Shown here piece after piece: positions 47,113 through 58,021 of a DNA stretch of 64,000 bases. The notes beneath the pieces were generated by a model, which saw nothing but the letters and a program-made list of their open reading frames with translations, was not told the origin of the DNA and did not search any database. How positions within the stretch are numbered: the stretch's first letter is position 1; every line of letters starts with the position of its first letter. The DNA comes from Pisolithus tinctorius (taxonomy: Eukaryota; Basidiomycota; Agaricomycetes; Boletales; Pisolithaceae), in assembly GCA_024663395.1 (NCBI GenBank), contig JANFAH010000021.1, forward strand, positions 620,001-684,000. The letters are read 5' to 3'. Made by a program: the position numbers and the translations under genes.

Positions 47113-47932
47113 TGTCATATCCATGACTCTTGGACTCGGACTCAGTCCAGTCCAGTCCAGTCCGGACCCCTAGCCCCTATCTCCAGTCGAGTCCGGTCCT
47201 GGTCCAGCCTAGAAAACCCAATCCCGGCCCTAGATAACTCAACTCCGGCCTGCATAACTCAGGTCCGGTGTTTTACCCCTATCTCCAGTCTGTTTCGGCC
47301 TCCTGGCCTTGTGCTGCTCCACCCCGGTCCTCCTAGGTCTATGTCTGGGTCACCCGGACATAACTCCGGTCTGTTTCCCTTTGTTTGTACTATATTTAGT
47401 CTAGCCCATTCATCTGACTTTGCTTACTGTACAAATCCTGTGTCTGACCCCAGTATGCCGGTCACCCAGACTTTGGCTATTAGCCTCAGCACAGCCACTA
47501 TGGCTATCCACTCTCTTGCTAATCTTCTTGCTAATAGCTTATTAACAAGTCCAGCTCTATGTTCATTATCCTGGACTGGCCTCATGTATTTAACCCCTGT
47601 ACATACTTTGTAGCACCCTCAGTCAGAATATCAATTAAGTATTACCCTCAACTCCTGTACTACACCCTGAGACCAAGGGAGGTAGATCCAACCCTGGACC
47701 GGCTTCCCCCCTGTGCGCACCCAAGACCAGTCGGTTTCCCACGCTACCGGTCTTGTTCCCACGCTCCCGGCCTTAAGTTTGGTACTCTGGACTTAGCCCC
47801 TGACCTCTGGCCTTAACTCTGGTCCCACCGGACTTGGCCCCTGTCTCCTGGCCTTGATTCTGGCCACTCGGACTTAGCCCCTGTCACCCAGTCTTGAAGC
47901 CCGGTCACCCAAGGGTAAACCTGTACTTCACA
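47113..47932. repeat. Young CpG-containing solo LTR in Copia A RT
   Basis: 820 bp, TGTCATATCC...TACTTCACA, perfect duplication GATGT (47108-47112, 47933-47937). It splits the RT between NYTKM and FVPITKF. CCGG-type sites are frequent, in contrast to the flanking Copia A sequence. TCCAG repeats near 47145 and a TATA-like TGTATTTAACC near 47584. Family not otherwise present in the window. Confidence 0.88.
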
Positions 47933-49251
47933 GATGTTTGTGCCCATCACCAAGTTTGCAACCATCCACATACTCCTGGTGCTTGCCACTAAGTATAATC
48001 TTGAATTTCATCAGATGGATGTTAAATCTGCATTCCTAAATGGACTATTAGATGAAGAAATATACCTTTGTCCCCCTCCAGGCTTTCCTCCTGACAGTGA
48101 CAAAGTCTGGCAGCTGCTACAAGCACTCTATGGCCTTAAACAGGCCCCCAAGTCATGGTACTCTCACCTTTGAACTGTTTTCAAATCCATGGGTTTCACT
48201 CAGAGCCAGGCTGACCATAGCCTCTTCTTTAAAGTTGAGAATGGCATACTAATTATTGTTGCCATCTATGTAGATGACAAGCTAATACTCTCAAAGTGCT
48301 GCACAACTATTGAGCATGTCAAGGCTCAGCTCTCACAGGAGTATGGGATGAAAGACCTGGGAGAGGCATGCTGGATTCCAGGAATGGAGATACTTTGCAA
48401 CTGCAATAAAGGTATCATACAGCTCTCACAGAAGAGATATGTTGAGAGTATTCTTGAGTGCTTTGGGATGAGTGAGTGGCGAGCTGTTGTGACCTCCATT
48501 GAGCCTAACCTCAAGCTTGAAAAACTAGAAATTCCAGAGGCCAACATCAAGTCATACTAGGGTGCTCTCAGAGCCCTTATGTATGCGATGCTAGCAACAA
48601 GGCCTGACCTTGCCTTTACTGTAGGTGTGTTGAGCCATCATGCTGCATGCCCTGGGCATGAACACACTACTGCACTAAAGCACATCTTTTGCTATCTGTG
48701 ATGCACCCCTGATGTCCACCTTACCTATAAGCAAGACTCAAATGCACATGCAATCAGGTATGTAGATGCAGATTGGGCAGTGGATATCAATGACTGCCAC
48801 TCTGTTACTGGCTATACTTTCATCCTTTCAGGTGGAGCTGTTAGCTGGTCATTGAAAAACCAATCATCTGTTGCTCTGTCAAGTACAGAAACTGAGTACA
48901 TGGCCATGTGCACTGCCACAAAGGAAGCTATCTGGATTCATACCCTAGTCCTTGAACTTGAGACTGTGTCATCACACAAACCCACTCCCCTCCTCATTGA
49001 CAATCAAGCTGCTATCTCACTAGCTTGAAATGCGATGTTCCATGACGGCATGAAACATATTGTGATTTGTCATCACTTCATATGAGAGAAGGTGGATTCT
49101 GGAGAAGTAGTCATCAACTATGTGTCTACCAATGACCAGGTGGCCAACATACTGACTAAGGGCTTATCTAGGGAGAAGCACATTCGTTTCTCTGAAGCTA
49201 TGGGTATTATTTTCTTTTAATTCCTTCTTGACTATACTTGTTGAAGGGGCA

Positions 49252-49480
49252 TGTTGGAGTTTATCACCTTTACCTTAGTTGTGGTTCACCAAGCACAGCA
49301 TTACATAATCCAAAAGCGGACACTTAGCAGTTTGTTTTTCCTTACTGCACCTCAGCTTCAACCAACTTGAAGTCTGAGGTGGGACTCCTTCCATTCATTA
49401 TATTGGAACACTTACTTACCTACCTACAGTATATTCCTCTCTATAGACTTGACAATCCTGCAGCTCATCATCCTCCAAAA
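49252..49480 (+). repeat. 3' LTR of Copia A
   Basis: 229 bp, TGTTGGAG...CTCCAAAA, preceded by the purine tract GAAGGGGC (49243-49250). Confidence 0.85.
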
Positions 49481-50270
49481 CATAAAGTCCAGGTTGAGGC
49501 TGGACTGGAGACTGAAGTGGGCATGAGACTGAGGGGCTGGGATCAGGGGAAAGGGGCAGAGGTACAGGGGGATGGACTGATTGGACTTAGCAACTGAGGA
49601 TACAGTGCTATTCCCTTTTTGTGGGTAGGGTGAGAGCAGAAGGCTACTCAAGTTAGCCTAGACACAGAACTCAGACTTGAAATGACAAAGTCTATATTAT
49701 CTACTAACCTAGACACAGAACTGTATAGGTAGTGAGTAAAAAGGTGTACTGTAGTAGTGAAGATAGCACCATACCTCAGACTTGAAATGACAAAGTCTGA
49801 GGTGTAAGGTAAGATGAAGTGTAAACTAAGTACCTAACATATTACCTAATCAAGTCAGTGTAGACTGGATGGCATACTGTGCTCCAACATCCCTTGTGTG
49901 GGTTGCAGTCCAAGCCCAAGGCCAAGAGTTACAGATAGAACTTATTTGATTTCAGACTGGAGAGTACAGGCCAAGTATCTAAGAGTTTATATACTAGAAG
50001 TAGCTATAGTATGGAGACTGGCAATGCTGGTCTTGCAAAGGTTGCTAAGATGATTGGTAAGACAAGTATTAGTAAGGTATGACTAATGTAACAGAGACTG
50101 GGACAGGGCAGACCAGGGACAAGGCTGGGCAGAGTTCAACTGAAGTGACATGCACTGCAAAGCAGTGTTCACTGTGCTAGACCATTTGGAGGTAGGTGTT
50201 TGATGAGACTGAGGGTGGACTGGATGAGTGTGAGGCTGAGTCCAGCTGGGGTCAAGACACAGTTATGACA
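49481..50270 (-). repeat. 5' LTR of Gypsy B (major part) with a nested solo LTR
   Basis: Homologous to 21734-22254. TATA near 49987 and RNA-start copy at 49949-49958 (plus-strand ATTTCAGACT). A 273-bp Copia-type solo LTR (49617-49889) lies within it. Ends TTATGACA, followed by the duplication CACAT. Confidence 0.9.
49617..49889 (-). repeat. Copia-type solo LTR, TGTTGGAG...AAAA
   Basis: 273 bp with duplication TCCCT (49612-49616, 49890-49894). In its own sense it starts TGTTGGAG like Copia A and ends CACAAAA, confirming the TG...AA termini. It contains repeated CTTGAAATGACAAAGTCT blocks. Confidence 0.8.
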
Positions 50271-50275
50271 CACAT

Positions 50276-50458
50276 CTGTGAATGAAGTGCCATTGGACAT
50301 CAATATGTTTGGTATGGCCATCAGAAACTGGGTTTTCAGCAATGAAGCAAGCAGCCATATTGTCACAGTATAGGATAGTCTTCTCCATTTTGAATTGTAA
50401 TTCATCAAATAGCATGTGAAGCCATTTGACTTGTCTGGCAGCATCACATGAAGCTGTC
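50276..50458 (-). pseudogene. Copia RNase H fragment, target of Gypsy B
   Basis: The minus strand encodes SCDAARQVKWLHMLFDELQ and NPVSDGHTKHIDVQWHFIHR, the end of Copia RNase H. It stops at the Gypsy B border and breaks off near 50458. The remainder is not recognised beyond 21733. Confidence 0.8.
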
Positions 50459-51250
50459 ATGACTGTGACATCAGCATAGCCCCTAACACCTACACCACCC
50501 TTTTCCACACCCTGGGAACCTTTCTCTGCCCTCTTCTGATGTGTTCCTGTGCTCCTCCAACCCTTCCAACCAAGCTCCACTCTGGTCTGGCCCTCCCAAC
50601 ACATCTCCACACCTCTCTGAGGTTCCCTGTCCACATTCTGACCACCTCTGCTCACCTCCACTCTCAGGCCAGTCATGTCAAGGCCAGACCTTCACCCATG
50701 CCTCCTCTGAGACCTTGGTCAGCTCAGTGGGATGTTGGACTTGCCACCCTGCATTCCAGTTAGGGTTCTGCCCCTGTGTCAGCTTTTCTCCATTCTTCCA
50801 CTCCATCAGTGTTTACCCTCTCTCCCCTTGTAGTAGTTCCTTTGTCTCAGTTAAGGTCCCCATCATCCCTACCCTTGTCACAAATTTGTTCAGTACCATT
50901 ATGATGCTGGCAACCTTGAATGATGTGTCATTGCATTATAACATACATTACAATACCATTCTGATGGAATCTATTAGAATAACTGTACCTTACCTATCAT
51001 TTCAATAAGCCATGTGACATTGCAATAATTTTTGATAATCAGAAGGTATTGTAAGGATAGTCCTAATGACTCTGCATCTATAATATATGTAAGTGAAGCA
51101 GCATTCCAAGCTGATTGTTATCCCTTCACCATCACACACTGCTGTCCTTGCCCTTCAAGGTGTGTATCACTTCAATCCATTGCAGAACCCACTAACTTCC
51201 CACTATTACTTGCTATTAACCTGACATAATTGACAGACTACTGCTACCAT
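50459..51250. other. Unassigned repeat and Plavaka 5' flank
   Basis: Starts TGTCATGACTGTG, possibly an LTR border. 50500-50870 is pyrimidine-rich with no protein. 50920-51240 has CATTATAA / ATTACAAT motifs also found at 60080-60420, perhaps subterminal repeats of a Plavaka-type element. No gene. Confidence 0.4.
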
Positions 51251-54200
51251 GGGGCCATCTCAAAGGGCCCACTCAAAGTACAAATATTCTGAAAAGACTC
51301 TAGCAGGTCAGATATGCGAATATTGCAACAAGACATTCAAGCCACATGGCTTCAAGAGGCATGAAGTGAGCTGCAGGAAACAAACCAAAGCTGAGCAAGA
51401 ATGCAAATGATATGGCCAAGTTTTGGAGTGGTTTGAAAAAGGTGAGCATTGTTCTACATCACCTGTCCTAAGTACCACTTCCCAACAGCCATGCCTGAGT
51501 CAGCACAATGCTGTGCAATGAAGAAAATGCATAACACTCAGGGTCCACCTGCTGAAAATGTAGGACCCAACATGTTACATTCCCCTTCCAGTTTTGTTGC
51601 TGTTCCCAATGGTGATGAGGCTGGCCCATCTATATACTCATTTGGTGATGAAAGTAAGGCTTCCCTTCCCCTTCTTCTGCCAAATACACCACTGGCTTAG
51701 GAAATCCCATTGTTGATGTCCCACTGCACAAGTTTGTGGAACACAAATACCCTGCCAGTGCACATGAGAGTGAACCTCTTGGAAGTCCAGGTGCAGTCCT
51801 CAATTTAGTTTTTTCTATTTGATGATTACAAGTACACCTCTCTAGTGCTATTGGATGCTATAATGGGTACAAGATCATCAACTACTTCTCAATCCCAGCC
51901 ATCGTGCCCCCAGCTATCACAGCAAGTAATAGAACTCAAAACTGAGTTTCATCCATGCAGCAACTGGCCTCCGCTTTGTCAAAGTTTTGATGAGTTCCAA
52001 AGGTGCTCAATGACATTTGTTCCTCCAATGGATGACACTCCCTACCAACCATTCTGTGGTGTTGGCAACTTTGAGTTTATGGAGATTGTCCTGGAAGCAA
52101 GCCTAAATTGGAAGCAAGTTGATGCTTTATTAGATCTCATTGGCCATGTTGCAAAAGGGGCCACTCAGGTGACTCTCAAGAATGACATTGAGTTTTACAA
52201 AGCCTGTGATGCTGCAGTGGCAGAGCTCACACCAGTATGTTAGTACCATGTTCATTTACAAACTTTGCTGTAACTGCTCCATCATACTTACAGTTCTCCA
52301 AACATACAGTCATTGCAGCATATAAGAAGGAAGTGCAGACATATGAGGTACATACACAACCCATCTGGGAATGGGCACTTGACATTTTGGCTCTGCACTT
52401 TGTTTGGGATGCACAATGCTTGTTCAAGCATGATGGACATGGATTTGAACGCTTCTATGATGAGCCCTGGATGGGCAACAGCTGGTGGGACATTCAAGTG
52501 TGTACTTGTCATCAGCTTGTTAGGTAGCAGTAATTTGATGTAACTACTAGTCCTCCTTGCCAGAAGTTCCAAATGCTGTACCATTTGCCTTTATTATTTA
52601 TGCTGACAAACCAAATTATCATTGTTTGGCACTGCAAAGGGCTATCCTGTTGTGGTCTGTTGTGCAAACCTCCTGGTAGAGATACAGAATAGCCATGCAA
52701 TTGGGGGAGGCTGCATTGTTGGATGGTTACCAGTTGTACATTGTCCCAGTGCCCTGAAGTTCATGCCTTTTATAAACAGATATTTCCTTTGCATGCAGGT
52801 CCCCAAGGATGCTGAAGAAGAGGGCAAATCAGGATACACAACTCTCAAGTGCATTGTTTGGCATGAATCATTTTCTAGACTTCTCAGTGACATTATGCAG
52901 CACTCAAAAACTGGGTATATCCATATGTCATGCCATGACCAAGTAACCTGTTGGTTGTTTCCTGTCATATTGATATTGTCTGTGGATTATGAGGAACAGT
53001 AAGCTTTCATTCATCCCAGCCCTTGCTCAAGACTCAAACACAATGCAGGTGTATGATGTTGCTTATCCATGGCTGCACTGGCAAATGCCCATGCCCAGTG
53101 TGTCTCATTCCATTAGAGGAGCTTCACAATATTTCCAAAACATATCTGCTTCATTCCATGGATGAGGCACAGTGTGCCATGCACATTTACAGACACAGCC
53201 ACACTGATGGTGAAAAGGTGCTTAAGGCACTTAGGTTGCAGCCCATCAATGTAAGTTTGTGATTCTTGTCCTTATTCCAGCATTGTACCTACATTAATTT
53301 AAAAATGTTTTCTGGCTCATCTGCAATTCTGACCTTTATGGCACACTCAGCTTTGACCACCTACATTTTCTACATGGTGGTCTATGGGGAAAGCACATAC
53401 TATAGGACATCTTGAAAATTCTGAATGTCCTTGGGCACAATGCTGAAACCAATGTCAAGAACTAGTAAGTCTTCCTTCTGATACTTCATGCCATCACTTC
53501 CTGGGCTTTCCATAGTGTTTCCAACTTCCCCCAATGGCAGCTCCTCTTTCACTTCAAGAATGTCATCAATGTAACATTTTCAGATGGAAACAAGATGCAT
53601 GATCTGGCAAAAGTAAGTCTGGTTTTGTTTGCATTCCATGTGCTTACTATTCTATGCTACAGGCAATATTCTATGCATTGCTGAATGTTTTTACCAGGAT
53701 GGCCACACCAAAAGGCTATTGTCTTCTCCATGTCCTCGCAAGTTATCTCCAGCTGGACAGTTTGATAGGTTTGGATGTCATACTGAATGAACAATAGAAA
53801 TGATAGATGCAGAGTTGCTGAAATTTGACAACAAATTGAAGGTATGCTGACTTTCTTCCATTGGCTCCAGATTGCATGTTGGCCTACACTAACTTCATTC
53901 CTAGGCATATGTTGAATGTGTAAATAAATCTGGGTTAGAAGGGCTGTGGGTGGACTGGGACTCTCCAAAGGTGCACCTTTGGAAACATGTAGCATGTGAT
54001 ATCCAGATCAGGGGTGCCACCAGGAACTACAGCATGTGCCCAAATGAGAGTATGCATGGCCCTATCAAGGAGGTGTATGAGCATCAATCAAATGGCAGGG
54101 ACTTCACTGATCAGGTATTGTTATTCATTTCACTTGTTCATTTGATGTTGCAACTCTGTTTTATATTCTGCAAATCCTATGTGTGGACAAACATAAGCTT

Positions 54201-54960
54201 TCTGCCAAGCTGCTCAGAATGTGTGTCAATAACTACAAAAACTGGACCCAAATGCAAGGTGAACCTGCAGGCACTGAGGGTGAATGCAATGATGATCAAT
54301 CTGGATCATTCACAGCATTTGATCATGTCTATCTCAGTTCCTCTTCCAAACCATTACCATACAGGACATCGAGGCCAGTCACAGTGTCTCTGACACTGCC
54401 TTTGTTGGTTTTCACAAGAAACTGTTGGGCTTTTGTAACCAGTGCCTCTCTCAATATGGCTATCAAGTTGATAAGTGGATTACTATCCCTGCTCACTTCA
54501 AGGCAAGTGACCTTCTTATGAACTTCTTTAAACTAATGCCTGGCTTGTAGATAACAGAGTACAGATACCTCAAAGTGAACTATGAGTCACCTGTTGATTG
54601 GAAAGTTATTACTGACCATCTGTGATGCAATCCATCATTCTATGGGCAGCCTTGGTATGATTGCACTCTCATTCAACTCATGGAGACAGAAACTGCATTT
54701 GTCTGCCTCATTTCTATCTTCACCTGTGATGTCCCAGGTGTTGGCTCTATTAGTCTCACATTTGTACAGCTGCTGACAGCAAAAGTTGGTGGCACCTGTT
54801 GAATTGACATCAATCTCTGGCTTATCTGCATCAAGGCTGCTCCTCACAACAACCCCATATTCATTCCCATTCAATCCATTCCTCATGGTGCAGTGGTAGC
54901 TCCTGACCCTTCATGCCCCAGTGAGTTTTTTGTCATCAATCATATTGATGGAGATATGTT
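51251..54960 (+). pseudogene. Plavaka (CACTA-like) transposase, decayed but with introns
   Basis: Begins ATGGGGCC with the zinc finger CEYCNKTFKPHGFKRH. Recognisable blocks in order: PYQPFCGVGNFEFMEI and VTLKNDIEF (52050-52200); an exon after a GTATGT...ACAG intron with PIWEWALDIL, FVWDAQCLFKHDG, FYDEPWMGNSWWDI; FGTAKGYPVV (52627); DAEEEGKSGYTTLK (52810); LFPVILILSVDYEEQ (52960); KCPCPVCLIPLEEL (53080); LLHVLASYLQLDSLIGLDV (53725); HLWKHVACDIQIRGATRNYS (53970); RYLKVNYESPVDWKVITDH (54565). This is the order of the Plavaka family known from Agaricomycetes. It has many stops and few CpG. Because introns persist, this is a DNA transposon gene, not a retrocopy. Confidence 0.85.
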
Positions 54961-55262
54961 TCTTTGCATGAAATCTTGAGAATAGTTGCTGAACATGAGG
55001 ATATTACAGACTCAATTCTGCTTCCTATTCACTCTGGGCCTTTACTGCATATAAACACTTACTTTATGACATACTGATACAATGGCATTGTTGTTGTGCA
55101 GTTATCTGATATAAAGCTAAGTGTTTCCCTGCCCCATAGCATTAATGGTTATCTCATAGGACATGTTGAATGTTCAAGTACTGCTTGCACTAATTTACAT
55201 GCATATTCTATCCATGTGGCACACAATGAGTGTTTTTACAGCATGCAACATGTTGAAATGGT

Positions 55263-56225
55263 GTGGTGATCATGCTAGTGACTCACTCTTGCAGCTTGGT
55301 TTTAGTTCTAAAATCAGACAGTGATGGGCATGATGCTTATAAAAGAGGTGAGATTCACATCTTGAACCTGTTGGTGCCACATCCCTCTCAACCTCCCTGT
55401 CTTCACAACATTCCAGTGCCTTTTATTGTCATTCTCTTCTGTCTCTGTGCAAACACATCCCCCATGCCCCAGCTGAGCAATGATGATTTCTTCTCAAATG
55501 AGGAGATTAATATTAATAGAGAAGACAATGACTCTGACAATGATTCCTCGGAGACTGACAGCTCTGAAGCCAGTGACTTTGAACAGATGTGAAGGGTTTT
55601 ACATGATCCAGGGCCAACTGCTGAAGTCCATGAGCTGCAAAAGGTGAGCATCGACTTGGTTCTTTCTTCACTCATGACTGACACCACTTCACTCCATTTC
55701 TTATTAGGCCCTTGTGATTGCTCAGAAAGCTTACACTGAGACATGTGTTGAGCTATGCAGTGTATGAAAGGAGCTCCATAGTCTGTCTCCAACTCTCTCC
55801 ACCTGCAAGCACAATCATATTCTGAACAAGACTTTGGAAAGCCTGAGTATTGATGCCAGTATCTCTAAGGAAGCGAAGAAGTATGCCCTTCTTTACAATT
55901 TCTGGGTCCTGGATGGCCTTTTTCTGCCAACGCCAAAGCTGGATGTTGATCTGCACAGCCCAACTCACTGGATGTCACCTGAGGCCAAACTTGATGGTGC
56001 AGTAGTGGAACTCTACAGTGTAGTCCCCAGCTCTCTCCAAAAGCACATGGAGACCTATAAGCAGTTTGGATCTATTGTAAGTGCTTTCATGCTTTGACTA
56101 GCATTCAGCTCAGTTGATGATCTTAGTTTGCAAGTGCTCTCAGTCAAGAATGGCCCAACATCCTGAGGGCTATTAAAGACTGTGCTGGCATTGTTTTTGT
56201 GCTGTATGGGCTCAACCCCACCTGC
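55263..56225 (+). pseudogene. Second decayed gene beside the Plavaka transposase
   Basis: An acidic segment (SNDDFFSNEEININRED, Asp/Ser-rich) is followed after an intron (about 55644-55709) by KALVIAQKAYTE and, from 55834, ESLSIDASISKEAKKYALLYNFWVLDG, then SPTHWMSPEAKLDGAVVELY. An intron GTAAGT...TAG at about 56076-56132 leads to EWPNILRAIKDCAGIVFVLY. The pattern reminds me of multicopy Agaricomycete hypothetical proteins found with repeats. Function unknown. It is cut at 56226 by a solo-LTR-like copy. Confidence 0.6.
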
Positions 56226-58021
56226 TGTCACACACCAAAGGTGTTGTGGACATGGTTACAGCTGACTCTGCCTAACTTGTTGATGAGTTGCACACAATGC
56301 CCATGCCATGCAGATGAAGACTAAAGGCCTCATGTGTAGAAAGACTGCTGGACAAAGCAAGTTAAGTGCACATTAAAGGTTTTTAGTGCCTGTGTATGGC
56401 ATTCTGGTTTTCACCATATCTCCACTGTTTCCAAAGATGTTGACTCCATTCTCACACTTGCTTAAAGTGCTTGGCCACACAATTCTGCTTTCCAAATGTG
56501 GAGAGGATCCTCACACCCTATGCATTTCTACAGCACTCCATCCATCAGATGCTCATTTTGCTAAGTCCATCAATAATGGCTGCCTCTTCATCAATCATCT
56601 TGCTTGTCTCATTTGCCAGAGACAGTGGCTACATATATCTGCCAGGCATTCCCACCAGCTTCTGTCCTGAAGCCCCCTGGTTCATCTCATCATTGTCAGC
56701 CCTGTCTTGTCCCATGCAGCTTGGTCAGCATGTTCTCCTCATCAGTATGACTTCCAGAAGGACATTCTTTGGTCACCTCAGGTCTGTCACTTGGTTAGAA
56801 AGGTCTTATGCAGTTGTTTCAGTCTCCCCAGTTAGTGAAGCATATGGATCATTCCTCCCTGCTCCCTGCACTGTCTTTATTCCAATCTTGTCCATCATTC
56901 TTCCTGCATTGTGATAGCTGCAGCATAATCTACTGCTCTCCAGCCTCCCTGATCACATTCATGATGAGTATGACATGCATCTTGCCTTCTTACTGCAAGA
57001 TCCAGCAGAAGATGTCCCCCCTTCTCCTCCTCCTCCATCAGAGCCCCATTCATGAAGCTTTTGTTAACTTTGCTGAGAGGATGAAAGGGTGGGAGATGCA
57101 ATTGCTTATGCTCCCATTGCCTCACAGTCCCCCAATGCCCTAGCCCCTTTGACACCTGACTCATGCCCTTCAATTCTGGAATTAATACTTCCCTATCTGG
57201 AAACACCATCCATCTGTCATCCAATCTGTTGGTCTAGAGATGTCTCTGCTGAGATCTGACTTGCATCACCACCCCCTAATGTGATGTCAGTGTGCTTACT
57301 CAGTTTCCAACTTTATTTGACTCATTTATTGCCAATACTTACCAATCTTCTTTGCTTGCTTACTTTTCATTTCTTGCTTACTCATCATGATTACTCAGTC
57401 CTTACTCATTACCTACCAAGTGTTGGTGCCTTGTTTGTCACAAGCTGTGCTCTCCCCACAGTATATAAACCCCCATGTACTTAGCTACAACCCAAGCAAT
57501 CCACAAGCAATCAGAAGCAGTCCAGAAGCATTCAGTCAGTCAGTTCAGTTCTTCTCAGCACAACTCATTGTTGACAGTTGAGGCTCCATAAAGGGGTCTA
57601 TCTGTCATCATTCATATACTTGGTAGTTGAGGCTCATTTGGAAGAGTCTATCTACCATCCTTCATCATCTGCAGTCCACACCATGATTAGTCAGCAACCT
57701 TCTGCTTAGTCATTCATCCACTCCTGCATAACTCGTCATCAACTTGTGCCAGGAGCACATCCTATCAAAGATCATCACTCCAGAGTACTTTTGGCTGAAC
57801 ACCTTCACTCTGTTCAGCCTCCCCTGTCCAGTCATCACTTGCTCCTTTACTCCTGCATAACTTGTCAACGACTTGCACTAGGAACACCTGCCATTGAAAT
57901 TTCCCCCTCTTAGATTTTCCTGCACTCCAGGTTCTGCAGAGGCACACCACCACTCACACTTTATTTGTCTTTGGTGTTGGATTTGTTTGGATTTCACCAA
58001 CTTTCCACACTTTGACTCACA
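56226..58021 (+). mobile_element. Solo-LTR-like element, copy 5
   Basis: 1796 bp with the usual ends and TATA near 57461. Its flanks CTGC (56222-56225) and GTGC (58022-58025) do not reduce to one ancestral 4-mer, unlike the other copies. It may therefore be a recombinant of two copies joining unrelated DNA. Confidence 0.78.

Larger units (their letters stand above)
33520..49220 (+). pseudogene. Gag-Pol of Copia A, interrupted
   Basis: A single Gag-Pol frame, typical of Copia. Gag (33520-34300) ends in knuckle CGYCKKTNHVKDDC. Protease VIDSGASVNMCC is near 34486. GAG-pre-integrase (LDLWH, then CLGHANIKS) is at 34950-35100. The integrase core is split: SDVCGPMKT at 35155, VTFIDAH near 35550, then after Gypsy C FQSDRGGEYGSDEF at 45680 and TPQENGIAEQMN. 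RT resumes at 46860, is split by a solo LTR between NYTKM and FVPITKF, and has YVDDKLIL near 48270. RNase H (SSTETEYMAM) and the tail VANILTKGLSREKH end near 49220. TGA codons are frequent, e.g. 33688 inside MWKY-IMMI, where the family has Arg. Confidence 0.9.
33164..49480 (+). mobile_element. Copia A: decayed LTR retrotransposon with nested insertions
   Basis: LTRs at 33164-33446 and 49252-49480; flanking duplication TGTAA (33159-33163) against CATAA (49481-49485), both explained by an ancestral CGTAA. It is inserted in the 5' LTR of Gypsy B. It carries one gag-pol frame and later received Gypsy C, an 820-bp solo LTR and a ~330-bp insert. LTRs run TG...AA. Confidence 0.88.
21734..50270 (-). 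mobile_element. Gypsy B: decayed chromovirus with nested insertions
   Basis: Minus-strand element with 3' LTR at 21734-22254 and 5' LTR at 33150-33163 plus 49481-50270, the latter opened by Copia A. A perfect 5-bp duplication CACAT (21729-21733, 50271-50275) proves the two ends belong together over 28.5 kb. It has the same layout as Gypsy A: gag, frameshift signal, pol with chromodomain, convergent accessory gene, polypurine tract. It contains solo-LTR-like copies at 25387-27719 and 28965-31068. Nearly all CpG is lost. Confidence 0.93.
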
